Positions 8,325-15,963 of a DNA stretch of 64,000 nucleotides are shown piece by piece (within the stretch, counting starts at the first letter, position 1; each line of letters opens with the position of its first letter). Where the stretch lies: contig NZ_RHOQ01000004.1 in assembly GCF_003946605.1 (NCBI RefSeq), positions 174,112 to 238,111 of the forward strand. Direction: 5' to 3'. Source of the DNA: Companilactobacillus baiquanensis (GTDB taxonomy: Bacteria; Bacillota; Bacilli; Lactobacillales; Lactobacillaceae). The translations under genes were made by a program, and so were the position numbers. The notes under the pieces were generated by a model. That model did no database searches, was not told the DNA's origin, and saw only the letters and a list, made by a program, of their open reading frames with translations.

Positions 8325-8338
8325 TGAAAACGTTTGTA
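8325..8338 (-). promoter_or_regulatory. cre-like box in the leader of membrane paralogue 1
   Basis: TACAAACGTTTTCA on the minus strand matches 13 of 14 positions of the CcpA site TGNNARCGNWWWCA. A TATAAT box lies about ten bases upstream, so a bound repressor would block early transcription. Confidence 0.5.
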
Positions 8339-8357
8339 TTTTGTATTATATCATTTT

Positions 8358-9014
8358 CTAAAGATTATAATGATGCTTTAATGACGGAATAACTATAAAA
8401 TCCGCTTTACCGATCATATAGCCTTGGAAGAAGATTGCCAGAATAGTTCCTATACCAACTGAATAAACTTTTCCAGTAATAAAATAACAAATAATCATGA
8501 TCGTTACTGGTGGTAAATAACTGAATACTTGTCCCCAGCCTGCTGATCCGTGTAAATACTTGAATCGTAAAATGTAGGCTAATTCATCATTGGGATGCTG
8601 AATAATATTGCAGCGCTGATAAATAGAAGCACCAATAGAGACACCTAAAAGTCCTATAATATCAATTATCACTTGCCAAAATAATCCTAACCTCTCAATA
8701 TGCAACGGCAAATACAATTTTGTAAAAAAACCCATCAAATAGCTAAATGGTACTGAAAAAAGTAAATTTGAAATAAACACATGAGCATCAAATTTCTTTA
8801 ATAACAATTGATTTACTACAGAGACAATGACCGCATAGAAAAATAGTGTTGTCCCATAATCAACCTTTATCAAATTAGAAATATTAACTCCTGATGCCAT
8901 CCAAACTGCACTACCAACATTACTATCGACCATCAACGCATTAGCTGCCGCAATAAATACGATTGCAAATGCTAAATATCCCAATCTTCTTTTAAAGTCG
9001 CTCTTTGCTTCCAA
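8358..9014 (-). CDS. YczE/YitT-like integral membrane protein (paralogue 2)
   Basis: A 218-residue paralogue of the flanking genes, closest to paralogue 1: it shares MVDSNVGSAVWMASGVNISN, VDYGTTLFFYA, CNIIQHPNDELAYILRF, HGSAGWGQ and PSLKHHYNL. Five or six hydrophobic segments are visible, and a charged loop with IIQHPNDE is conserved across all three, suggesting a functional site. Translation starts at TTG (9014) after AAGAGGGTG. It lies in the middle of the tandem array, separated from each neighbour by about 80-110 bases that hold a terminator-like hairpin and a cre-like box. The function is unknown. Confidence 0.75.
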   Translation of the reverse strand: MEAKSDFKRRLGYLAFAIVFIAAANALMVDSNVGSAVWMASGVNISNLIKVDYGTTLFFYAVIVSVVNQLLLKKFDAHVFISNLLFSVPFSYLMGFFTKLYLPLHIERLGLFWQVIIDIIGLLGVSIGASIYQRCNIIQHPNDELAYILRFKYLHGSAGWGQVFSYLPPVTIMIICYFITGKVYSVGIGTILAIFFQGYMIGKADFIVIPSLKHHYNL

Positions 9015-9047
9015 GATTACACCCTCTTAATAAGTCTAATTTACCCG

Positions 9048-9082
9048 AAAAAAAAACGACCGGCAAACATTCCAGTCATTTA
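9048..9082 (-). terminator. leader hairpin with T run before membrane paralogue 2
   Basis: On the minus strand, ATGACTGG / CCGGTCGT pairs around an AATGTTTG loop and is followed by nine Ts. It sits between the cre-like box and the SD. Confidence 0.7.
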
Positions 9083-9097
9083 TGTAAGCGTTTTACA
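9083..9097 (-). promoter_or_regulatory. cre-like box in the leader of membrane paralogue 2
   Basis: TGTAAAACGCTTACA is a 15-base near-palindrome. It agrees with 12 of 14 positions of the CcpA consensus at the 14-base register. A TATACT box lies about 15 bases upstream on the same strand. Confidence 0.5.
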
Positions 9098-9120
9098 CAA
9101 TAGCAGTATAGATGATACTT

Positions 9121-9792
9121 TTAATGTGCGATTTTGATACTTTTATTAGGATGATGTTTCAAGGAAGGTATGAACCAATTATCTGCTTTACCGATCAATA
9201 TTCCTTGGAAACAAACTGCCAAAACTGTTCCAAGACCAACTGAATCGATCCTGCCAGTAATAAAAAAACAGATAATTAAGACCACGATTGGTGGCATGTA
9301 GCTGAAAAATTGTCCCCACCCAGCTGATCCATGCAGATATTTAAATCTAATAATATATGCTAGTTCGTCATTGGGATGCTGGATCAAGTTGACTCTTTCA
9401 TAGATGGAACAACCGATCGAGGCTCCAAATAATCCTAGAACATCCAATACGATCTGCCAAAATAAGTCAATACTGTCGAAATGAAACAGCAAATAGAATT
9501 TAGTAAAAAAACCGACCAAATAACTGAACGGAAAGGCAAATACTAAGTTTGACAATAAAATATGACCATCAAACTTGCCTAGCAAGAATTGATTGGCAAT
9601 TGTCACAATAATCGCATAAATAAACAATGTTGTTCCATAATCTATCTTAATAATATTAGTTATATTGACCGCTGATGCCATCCAAACCATACTTCCGACG
9701 TTACTATCGATCATCAGTGCGTTTGATGCAGCTATAAGAACAATTGCAAATGCTAAATATCCCAATCTCCTGTTAAAGTCATTCTTCCTCAA
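9121..9792 (-). CDS. YczE/YitT-like integral membrane protein (paralogue 3)
   Basis: A 223-residue member of the tandem trio and the most diverged one: it has ERVNLIQHPNDELAYIIRF where the others read QRCNIIQHPNDE, and its C-terminus runs on to HHPNKSIKIAH. Hydrophobic segments and the MIDSNVGSMVWMAS, IDYGTTLFIYA and HGSAGWGQ blocks are shared. The start is set at TTG 9792, because GGGGTGGATTTT precedes it and the alignment with the paralogues begins there; the longer frame to 9819 has no SD. It is the first gene of the trio, following the multicopper oxidase gene. Confidence 0.75.
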   Translation of the reverse strand: MRKNDFNRRLGYLAFAIVLIAASNALMIDSNVGSMVWMASAVNITNIIKIDYGTTLFIYAIIVTIANQFLLGKFDGHILLSNLVFAFPFSYLVGFFTKFYLLFHFDSIDLFWQIVLDVLGLFGASIGCSIYERVNLIQHPNDELAYIIRFKYLHGSAGWGQFFSYMPPIVVLIICFFITGRIDSVGLGTVLAVCFQGILIGKADNWFIPSLKHHPNKSIKIAH

Positions 9793-9842
9793 AAAATCCA
9801 CCCCTAATTTAATCCTCAAAATATATTTTAAAACAAAATTTC

Positions 9843-9881
9843 AAAAAAAATAAGCGACTAGGTATTATACCCGTCGCTTAT
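9843..9881 (-). terminator. hairpin with T run between multicopper oxidase and membrane paralogue 3
   Basis: On the minus strand, ATAAGCGAC..GGTATAATACC..GTCGCTTAT is followed by eight Ts. It may end the multicopper oxidase transcript or act in the leader of paralogue 3, as for the two sister genes. Confidence 0.8.
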
Positions 9882-9894
9882 GTAACCGTTTTCT
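9881..9894 (-). promoter_or_regulatory. cre-like box in the leader of membrane paralogue 3
   Basis: AGAAAACGGTTACA matches 13 of 14 positions of TGNNARCGNWWWCA. A TTGATA / TACAGT pair with 18-base spacing lies just upstream on the minus strand, at about 9901-9931. Confidence 0.5.
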
Positions 9895-9946
9895 AACATT
9901 ACTGTAAATTTGATAGAACTAGAATATCAAATCTATTATTATGTTA

Positions 9947-11398
9947 CTAAGATTTTCCACCGTTCATCATTTCTTCCATACTGATCAAATGGAATTTATG
10001 CTCATGATCTGGATCATAGGCTTCGATCTGTGCCATCATTCCAGTGTCTTCATGTTCCAAAATATGGCAATGATACATATAGATGCCAAATTTAGTAAAC
10101 TTGACGGCAATTCTAACTGTCTCACCGGCGTTTACACCTACTACATCTTTCCAGCCATGTTCGTTAGGATAAACATCTTTGCCATTTCTACTCAAAACTA
10201 AGAATTGACAACCATGAAGATGGAATGGATGGATCATGCCCTTATCCATATCGTTAGTATTAGTAACATCCCACAAAATAGTATCACCAATTTTTTGTTT
10301 GCGATCAATTCTTTGCATGTCAAATAATTTTCCATCTAGTCTAACTTGGTCGTCCATACCAGACATAACCGTGTGAACGATCTTGCTTCCTGGTGTAACA
10401 ACCGGTTTAGGAATCGTGTTTAGATGACTTGGTAACTTGACATCATTTCTTGTGTAATTACCAACCTTAAACTTCAAAATCGGTACATCATCACTCATTA
10501 AAGTGACAACATCACCTGGTTTTTTATCACCAAAATCAACAATAACTTCATCTCTTTCAGCTGTTGTTATCATCAATTTAGTCAACTCGACTGGTTCTGG
10601 CAATGTACCACCATCAGAAGCAATTTGAGTAAATTCATGATCATCATCAAAATGTAAACGCCATTCTCGACGATTAGAACCATTGAGGATTCTTAACCGT
10701 AAACGCTGTGTCGTTACATTGAAGACACCATTTATAGTTCCATTTATAACTGCATACTTACCAAGCGTACCGTCCATGTCGTAATCAGTTTTATAATCTA
10801 GTTGATTGTCGTGATAATTTCTATCTTGCAAAACAATTGGAATATCATCCACGCCATAATTTCTAGGGAATGGTAATTTAGCTTCTTCAGGATCCGTTAC
10901 AATAACCGCTGCTGCTAAACCGTTCCAGACTTGGCGAGCAGTATTTGGACATGGATGTGGATGCAGCCAATCTGTTTGTGCAGGCTGATCTAAAGTAAAA
11001 TCAATATCCCGACTGCCACCTGGATAAACTGGTGCATGTGGACCACCATCAACGATCGGTCCAGTAACATTTAACCCATGCCAATGAAAAGTAGTAACTT
11101 CTGGTAACTCATTAACCAAATGAATATGATAATGAACACCTTGTTTAAAGACCACGGTTTTACCCAACAAGGGAGCACTGAATCCCCAAGTCTTTGTTTT
11201 CTTACCCGGTAAAATCTGGGTCTCGCCTTCTTGAGCAGTAATAGTGTAATAAACATCATTACCCTCAATTTTGTCAGGCTTTAATAGTTTAGGAATACTT
11301 AGAGGCTTCTCCGGTAGATCCGTTTTTTCTAACGGAATATAGCCACCATCATGCAAGTCAAACACCGGCTCATCAAAGAAATAATCCGTATAAACCAT
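9947..11398 (-). CDS. multicopper oxidase (CueO/SufI/laccase-like)
   Basis: A 483-residue three-cupredoxin-domain oxidase. All four copper motifs are visible: HWHG at about 105-108, HPHP at about 146-149, HPFHLHG at about 390 and HCHILEHEDTGMM at about 443-455, the last with the type-1 copper cysteine and an axial Met. Such enzymes oxidise Cu(I), Mn(II), phenols or amines while reducing O2 to water. No signal peptide is seen, so it is probably cytoplasmic. A 54-residue membrane protein ends 11 bases upstream and shares its transcript; its stop overlaps the SD (AGGTGG). The substrate is not determined by sequence. Confidence 0.92.
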   Translation of the reverse strand: MVYTDYFFDEPVFDLHDGGYIPLEKTDLPEKPLSIPKLLKPDKIEGNDVYYTITAQEGETQILPGKKTKTWGFSAPLLGKTVVFKQGVHYHIHLVNELPEVTTFHWHGLNVTGPIVDGGPHAPVYPGGSRDIDFTLDQPAQTDWLHPHPCPNTARQVWNGLAAAVIVTDPEEAKLPFPRNYGVDDIPIVLQDRNYHDNQLDYKTDYDMDGTLGKYAVINGTINGVFNVTTQRLRLRILNGSNRREWRLHFDDDHEFTQIASDGGTLPEPVELTKLMITTAERDEVIVDFGDKKPGDVVTLMSDDVPILKFKVGNYTRNDVKLPSHLNTIPKPVVTPGSKIVHTVMSGMDDQVRLDGKLFDMQRIDRKQKIGDTILWDVTNTNDMDKGMIHPFHLHGCQFLVLSRNGKDVYPNEHGWKDVVGVNAGETVRIAVKFTKFGIYMYHCHILEHEDTGMMAQIEAYDPDHEHKFHLISMEEMMNGGKS

Positions 11399-11409
11399 AC
11401 AATCGCCAC

Positions 11410-11574
11410 CTATTTATTTTTTTTGAAAGTTTCAAAACAGTTAACGACCGCTTCTAAAAACATACCGATCGCCATCATATACATTGCTATCATATTTTTA
11501 TTAAAGATCACTAGAAAAAGTAAGATAGCATAGAATACCAGCATAAATAATGAGAACAATTTTGAACTGCCCAT
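11410..11574 (-). CDS. small hydrophobic membrane protein upstream of the multicopper oxidase
   Basis: A 54-residue frame starts at ATG 11574 with GAAGGTGATATTTTG ahead of it and stops at TAG, within the SD of the multicopper oxidase gene. Residues 5-25 (KLFSLFMLVFYAILLFLVIF) form one transmembrane helix. A second hydrophobic stretch, MIAMYMMAIGMFLEAVV, is rich in methionine and is followed by Cys47 and a basic KKNK tail. I recognise no family. The tight coupling to the oxidase and the Met/Cys content suggest a copper-related or membrane-anchoring partner, which is inference only. Confidence 0.6.
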   Translation of the reverse strand: MGSSKLFSLFMLVFYAILLFLVIFNKNMIAMYMMAIGMFLEAVVNCFETFKKNK

Positions 11575-11642
11575 CAAAATATCACCTTCAAACTGTTTAC
11601 AACCTTATCTTAGTCCAATTCCTTAAATAGAGAAAGGGTATT

Positions 11643-11681
11643 AAAAAATCCCTGCATTCATTACAAATATGCAGAGATTAT
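11643..11681 (-). terminator. terminator of the tautomerase operon
   Basis: On the minus strand, AATCTCTGCAT / ATGCAGGGATT pairs with one mismatch and ends in TTTTTT. It follows the tautomerase stop codon by a few bases. Confidence 0.8.
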
Positions 11682-11687
11682 TTGATC

Positions 11688-12077
11688 TTATAATTTACCA
11701 TTCAAAAACTGTGCTTCACCATTGCCAAAGCTCCAATCGGCTTTAGTATTGCTAGTGATATTTATCATCACATCGGCCGGTGAGATTCCAATTCCTTCAT
11801 GCAGTGCTTTGACTAAATTCTTGTAAAAATGCTCTTTATCAATTTCTTCACGAGGACTAGAAGTCAAACTAAACAACAAAACTTTGTCAGTTCTTTCTAA
11901 ACCTAATCCAACATCCCAAATAATCATTTCTTCAGGTTCATGTTGCGTTACTACTTGATAACGATCACGTGGCAGCAAATGCAATTCATCAGTCGCAACC
12001 TTGTAAGAAATATCTAAAATTTCTTTGATTTCCTTTTTACTGCGGCCCTTGATCATATCAATTCGCATTAATGGCAT
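11688..12077 (-). CDS. tautomerase family protein
   Basis: A 129-residue protein of the tautomerase superfamily, longer than 60-residue 4-oxalocrotonate tautomerases and similar to the Tautomerase_2 group. It begins MPLMRID, so removal of Met would expose the catalytic Pro1 that acts as general base. The segment HEGIGISPADVMINI is the usual second beta-alpha unit. The physiological substrate is unknown for most members. It starts 11 bases after the stop of the EF-hand-bearing protein, with AAGAGGAAAAGCC as SD, so the two form an operon divergent from the FLP regulator. Confidence 0.8.
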   Translation of the reverse strand: MPLMRIDMIKGRSKKEIKEILDISYKVATDELHLLPRDRYQVVTQHEPEEMIIWDVGLGLERTDKVLLFSLTSSPREEIDKEHFYKNLVKALHEGIGISPADVMINITSNTKADWSFGNGEAQFLNGKL

Positions 12078-12088
12078 GGCTTTTCCTC

Positions 12089-12646
12089 TTAATCTTTTTT
12101 AATTTTTCCAACTGCAATTGGCAAAGTAACATGCTGATCGTAATGACCAACTGCACCAGCAATTGTATCAGGTAACTTCAAATCATCAGGTACTCCGTGA
12201 ACATAGATGACACGTTTATCCAATTCTAGATCATCTGTACCAAATACTTCTTTAAATTTAGCTTGTAGTTTATCTAAAGGAACATCTTTTTCATATTCAA
12301 AATTACCATTATCATCTGAAACTGGATATGTATCATTAGGAACATTCATATCATGTGGAGCAGCGTCAAATGGCACCATAGTTGTTCCAGAGACTGGTTC
12401 AGTTTCAGGTAGATCAACAAATCCGTCTCCATTTACATCTTGTGCTTTAGTAGCTATTTGAGCTTCTTTACCATCAGGAAATCCATGGAAATGTTCCCAA
12501 TGTTGAGTATTCTTTGGTGTATCATGCATTGAAATATGGATTTTTAAAATATCTCCAACAATTTCAAATGTAGCTTTTCCATGTGCGGCAGTACCGATTT
12601 TATCTTCATTCAGTGGAACAATCTCTGCACTATATTTTTGTGTCAT
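12089..12646 (-). CDS. conserved protein with an EF-hand-like calcium loop (CHRD-like)
   Basis: A 185-residue protein without signal peptide. The middle carries HWEHFHGFPDGKEA and then DVNGDGFVDLPE, which fits the 12-residue EF-hand loop (D-x-N-x-D-G-x-V-D-x-x-E). A second HG-D-rich part is VIYVHGVPDDLKLP, and a late AVGHYDQHVTLPIAVG block. The HxHG context resembles CHRD-type domains, but I am not sure of the family. The ATG at 12646 is chosen because TTGGAGGAAG lies four bases ahead; the frame to 12721 would overlap the regulator's palindrome. It is co-transcribed with the tautomerase and divergent from flp. Confidence 0.7.
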   Translation of the reverse strand: MTQKYSAEIVPLNEDKIGTAAHGKATFEIVGDILKIHISMHDTPKNTQHWEHFHGFPDGKEAQIATKAQDVNGDGFVDLPETEPVSGTTMVPFDAAPHDMNVPNDTYPVSDDNGNFEYEKDVPLDKLQAKFKEVFGTDDLELDKRVIYVHGVPDDLKLPDTIAGAVGHYDQHVTLPIAVGKIKKD

Positions 12647-12714
12647 ATTGCTTCCTCCAACAATCTCTTCTTTGATTACGTGAGTAATTGTATACTGAAA
12701 GAACAAATAATGAA

Positions 12715-12728
12715 TTGACATATGTCAA
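12715..12728. promoter_or_regulatory. Fnr/Crp-type operator palindrome
   Basis: TTGACATATGTCAA is a perfect 14-base palindrome of the form TTGAY-N4-RTCAA. It stands 18 bases before the regulator's start codon and 68 bases before the divergent gene. Autoregulation and control of the divergent operon by the adjacent FLP-type protein is the natural reading. Confidence 0.6.
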
Positions 12729-12746
12729 GAAAGGACAAATTATTTC

Positions 12747-13391
12747 ATGGCTCATGATCCTATCAAATGTGTTGAACAAGTTCCTATTTTTAATGGTGCC
12801 CCAATGAAAGTCATTAAAGCTCTAGCCAAGGCTTCCGTTCATCAAAAAAAGATCCCTGCTGGACAGATGATATATCAGCCAGGAGACCCTAATGATAGAT
12901 TAATGATCGTCGATTCTGGACGAGTACGTGTGTTTAGCTATGCAGATGACGACCGGGAGAGGACTCTTTACATGCTTCGTTCCAGAGAAGTGGATCTAAC
13001 TGGAGCTCTATTTACAAAACACTTGCACCAAAACTTTGCCCAAGCCGCTGAACCAACGGAAATTTGTTACCTCAAACAAACTGCTTTTAAAGATACACTC
13101 AAAAAATATCCGGAAATGGCTTTGTCTTTAGTTGATATATTAGGTGAAAGACTGACACTCTTAGAACAACGAGATGTCAGTGATACCTTATTAACCTCAA
13201 AACAACGATTATATAATTACCTTATTGAACTAAAAAATAAATTTTCCAACAATACTTATACACTGCCCGTTACTAAAAAAGAATTAGCATTGTATTTAGG
13301 CATCACACCTGAAACACTCAGCCGTCAGTTAAAACTTTTAAATCAAGAAGGAAAAATTGTTGTTAACCACCGTCAAATAACAATTCTTTAA
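12747..13391 (+). CDS. Crp/Fnr family transcriptional regulator, FLP-like
   Basis: A 214-residue regulator: an N-terminal cyclic-nucleotide-binding-like beta-roll (about 10-125), a dimer helix (about 130-160), and a winged helix with VTKKELALYLGITPETLSRQ. It has only two cysteines, Cys8 and Cys107, the arrangement described for lactobacillar FLP proteins, in which an N-terminal and a core cysteine can form a disulphide that switches DNA binding. There is no N-terminal iron-sulphur cysteine cluster. The palindrome at 12715-12728 fits its expected site. Its 3' end overlaps the converging DUF421 gene by four bases. A redox or oxygen role, linked with the nearby oxidases, is inference. Confidence 0.85.
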   Translation: MAHDPIKCVEQVPIFNGAPMKVIKALAKASVHQKKIPAGQMIYQPGDPNDRLMIVDSGRVRVFSYADDDRERTLYMLRSREVDLTGALFTKHLHQNFAQAAEPTEICYLKQTAFKDTLKKYPEMALSLVDILGERLTLLEQRDVSDTLLTSKQRLYNYLIELKNKFSNNTYTLPVTKKELALYLGITPETLSRQLKLLNQEGKIVVNHRQITIL

Positions 13392-14020
13392 TATTTATAG
13401 GCAATGATTTTCCCATTGATATAATTGGCCAAATATATTTCTGAAGCTTCTAAATTCTGCTCTTTTAGCTTTTGTTCGACCCAAGCTTCATCGTGGCCCA
13501 TCATTTCCAATTCGTCATAATTTATTTTTCCATCTAAAACAATTGGATATTTAATATTTGCTTCATCTTTCATAATGATCGTAAGCTGTCCGTTTTGTTC
13601 AAACACAGCTCTTTTAACATTACTTACATCCGTTACACCTGATTGACGTAATTTAAATGACAGATCACTGGCAGATAATCCATTTCTCAAAGCTAGATCA
13701 ACATCGATCCTGCCATTTTTTACGACCATTTTAGGTGTTCCAATAATTATTCTTCGAAAGATGACATTGTGATTCGATAAAAATTTAGCTACAAAAACAA
13801 TCAAAGTCCAAATCAATAATACTAAGGTGAATTGAAAAGTTGTGATACTAGAATTGTAAATCATACCACCAACGATTCCACCTAATACATAGTTTTGCAG
13901 TTGATCGATCGCACTGTTAGGAGCAATATTACTTTTTCCAAATAAGTTAATTTGAATGACCATGAAAATAAAACCAATTGTTAATTTTAATGCCAGATTC
14001 CCATATGAAAGTTCCATCAT
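13388..14020 (-). CDS. DUF421 (YetF-type) membrane protein
   Basis: A 210-residue protein with three N-terminal membrane helices (about 10-85) and a cytoplasmic C-terminal domain with the DUF421 hallmarks KMVVKNGRID, LRQSGVTDVSNVKRAVFEQNG and DGKINYDEL. In Bacillus, YetF-type proteins are membrane-associated with no assigned activity. The gene directly follows the DUF3290 gene (seven bases between), a pairing common in Firmicutes, so the two products probably act together. The stop overlaps the 3' end of the flp gene. Confidence 0.88.
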   Translation of the reverse strand: MMELSYGNLALKLTIGFIFMVIQINLFGKSNIAPNSAIDQLQNYVLGGIVGGMIYNSSITTFQFTLVLLIWTLIVFVAKFLSNHNVIFRRIIIGTPKMVVKNGRIDVDLALRNGLSASDLSFKLRQSGVTDVSNVKRAVFEQNGQLTIIMKDEANIKYPIVLDGKINYDELEMMGHDEAWVEQKLKEQNLEASEIYLANYINGKIIAYKY

Positions 14021-14027
14021 TTCTCAC

Positions 14028-14477
14028 CTACTTTTTAATTAATTTGACTGACTTAGTATCGACGACATTAGTTTGGTTCAAAGTGTAGCTGCTTAGGTTA
14101 TTGTCAAAACTAACTCGATAATAATCTTTGCCGATTTTTATCAGCATCCCCTCCGATAAACTGGAGCTACTGGAATACAGTCTATTTCTAGAAACCTTTT
14201 TTTCTTTGGCGATCGATTTCATCAAAGTTAAAGTCTGATTAGTCTGATTATTAATATCAATTTGTTTTTCATAATTGTTGTAGTTAATGCCAAAGAATAG
14301 AGCAATCGACAAAAGAAAAATAATTGCTAAATCACGATATTTATTGTCATTTCGATTTCTAAAATACATGAAACCTGTAAATATCAATGCAATGGATAAA
14401 GCTAAAATAACAAAAATAAATAAGAAATTGGGTTCTTCGTTTTGAGCATATAAATACTGGTAAGAATAAAAATTCAT
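14028..14477 (-). CDS. DUF3290 family membrane protein
   Basis: A 149-residue protein with two membrane helices (about 17-38 and 50-65) and a soluble C-terminal part containing LSEGMLIKIGKDYYRVSFDN. It matches the DUF3290 layout and sits directly before the DUF421 gene, its usual partner. ATG 14477 is chosen, since GAGAGGGAAT precedes it; the longer frame to 14540 would run into the palindrome at 14532. The function is not known. Confidence 0.8.
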   Translation of the reverse strand: MNFYSYQYLYAQNEEPNFLFIFVILALSIALIFTGFMYFRNRNDNKYRDLAIIFLLSIALFFGINYNNYEKQIDINNQTNQTLTLMKSIAKEKKVSRNRLYSSSSSLSEGMLIKIGKDYYRVSFDNNLSSYTLNQTNVVDTKSVKLIKK

Positions 14478-14531
14478 ATAGATTCCCTCTCGAATTCGTG
14501 AAACTTTACAATTATTATAATATACAAAAGA

Positions 14532-14642
14532 GCGTGACATAAGGTGGTTAGAGACCGAGCATATCCTAGAATATCGAATAATTGTGTACTTCCAATTGTT
14601 CGATATTCGTAGATAAGCGGAGGTCTCTACCTTATGTCACGC
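14532..14642. repeat. long palindromic extragenic element, copy B
   Basis: Three nested stems are seen: GCGTGACATAAGGT / ACCTTATGTCACGC (14 bp, perfect), AGAGACC / GGTCTCT, and GAATATCGAA-AATTG / CAATT-TTCGATATTC. Read on the minus strand, the unpaired stretches between stems contain TCCGCTTA on the left and ATGCTCG on the right. The same sequences hold the same places in copy A at 7315-7428, although the stems differ. It may also end transcription of the decayed hydrolase. Confidence 0.7.
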
Positions 14643-14671
14643 GTTTCAACAAATAATAATCTTAGGTTGTT

Positions 14672-15441
14672 TTAGAAGAAATTTTTTATCATTTGAGCAA
14701 TCACTTTAGCATGTGTCTCTAATGCAAAATGACCGCTATCAACTAAATCAACTTCAACATTTTTATCATCTTTTTTGAAAGCTTCTGCTCCCGGATAGAT
14801 AAACGATGGATCGTTTTTACCCCAAACGGCAAGTAATTTTGGTTGATTATCTCTTAAATATTTTTGGAAGATCGGATAAGCTTTAATATTATTTTGATAA
14901 TCAAAAATCAAATCTAATTGTCTTTGAGCATAACCTTCATCTTGTGTATAAGCAATATCCAACATATAACCATCTGGAGAAACAGTATTTTCTCTTGTAC
15001 CAAAAGTATATTGACCAATAATTGTTTTAGCAGCAAATGCAGTTTTATAGCTATTACGTTTTTCCTCTGTGGGATGATCCCAAAAATCTTGTCTAGTTGC
15101 CCATTTTGAACCTAATCCTTCTTGATAAATATTTCCATTTTGACTGATAATGCTCTCGATCCAATCAGGATGTTTAACGGCGATCTTAAAGCCGATCGGT
15201 GCTCCATAGTCAAACACATACATGTAAAATTTTTTAATATTTAATTTTAATAAGAACTGTTCCATAATTTCACTCAAGTGATCAAATGAAATCTATCTTC
15301 TAATTCTGGCATCAAATTACGAAACATGTGACTAGCTGATGGAAAACCATGAAATAAAATCATCGTTGGTTTATTACTGTCGCCACTTTCACGGTAAAAG
15401 ATATTTAAACCTGCAACTTAAATAGTTTTATATTCTGTCAT
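14672..15441 (-). pseudogene. decayed alpha/beta hydrolase
   Basis: The gene starts at ATG 15441 with an SD shared with the end of the MarR gene. Codon 8 is a TAA stop (MTEYKTI, stop, VAGLNIFYRESGD). The frame continues through the oxyanion region ILFHGFPSASHMFRNL to HLIT and then breaks. The rest resumes in another frame as DHLSEIMEQFLLKLN and runs to the end with GKNDPSF and the catalytic-type GHFALETH. The part expected between, PDYPGFGxSD and following, is missing. So there is both a nonsense change and an internal deletion. Intact relatives are about 290-residue hydrolases of the haloalkane-dehalogenase-like group. Confidence 0.85.
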
Positions 15442-15445
15442 TTTA

Positions 15446-15865
15446 TTATCTCCTTAATTTTTCTTCGTTACTTGTCAAAAGTGCTGTCATTTTTTTCTTA
15501 TCTTCACCTAATAAATCATCAGTTACTTGACCGAATTTTTCTCGGCATTTATTTGCGACTACCAAAAAATCTTTTCCTTCGGAGGTTAAAGTAACAATTG
15601 TCGATCTGCCTTTGGAGGAAAGTTCAACTAAATTTTTATCAGATAACGTTCTTACCATTCTGGATACTGATGAACGATCATATCCCAATTGATGTGTAAT
15701 GCTCATAATGGAAGATGGATCGTTATCTTCAATATTCATCATGATATAAGAATAAGCAGGCTTCATTTTCGTTGGTGCATAAATTTTGTCAGCAATTTTT
15801 TCTACCGAGCGCATATATCTAGCTGCCGTGAAGTACGCACATTTAGTGTAAAATTGATGTTCCAT
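15446..15865 (-). CDS. MarR family transcriptional regulator
   Basis: A 139-residue winged-helix regulator. The recognition helix region SIMSITHQLGYDRSSVSRMV and the wing LVELSSKGRSTIVTLTSEGK are typical of MarR. Such proteins bind short palindromes as dimers and release on ligand or oxidant; Cys9 and Cys113 are present. The stop TAA lies inside the SD of the decayed hydrolase, so the two were translated as an operon. A palindrome GTGTACATACAC lies 22 bases before its start. The hydrolase/AKR/SDR operon next to it is a plausible target. Confidence 0.85.
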   Translation of the reverse strand: MEHQFYTKCAYFTAARYMRSVEKIADKIYAPTKMKPAYSYIMMNIEDNDPSSIMSITHQLGYDRSSVSRMVRTLSDKNLVELSSKGRSTIVTLTSEGKDFLVVANKCREKFGQVTDDLLGEDKKKMTALLTSNEEKLRR

Positions 15866-15886
15866 TTTATTTCTCCTTCACTTATC

Positions 15887-15898
15887 GTGTACATACAC
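15887..15898. promoter_or_regulatory. candidate MarR operator
   Basis: GTGTA-CA-TACAC is an inverted repeat just upstream of the MarR start codon, in a place suited for autorepression. Confidence 0.4.
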
Positions 15899-15930
15899 TA
15901 TAACTCTTTTTAAAATTTTTGCAATAGAAA

Positions 15931-15963
15931 ACAAAAAAAGCCTGAGATTTTATCCCAGACTTA
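15931..15963 (-). terminator. terminator of the hydrolase/AKR/SDR operon
   Basis: On the minus strand, AGTCTGGGAT / ATCTCAGGCT pairs with small mismatches and is followed by a run of Ts, directly after the stop of the gene ending at 15964. Confidence 0.75.

Noticed and set aside
9941..10201. 86-residue plus-strand frame inside the multicopper oxidase gene
   Set aside because: It is antisense to the conserved C-terminal copper motifs, so it is a shadow.
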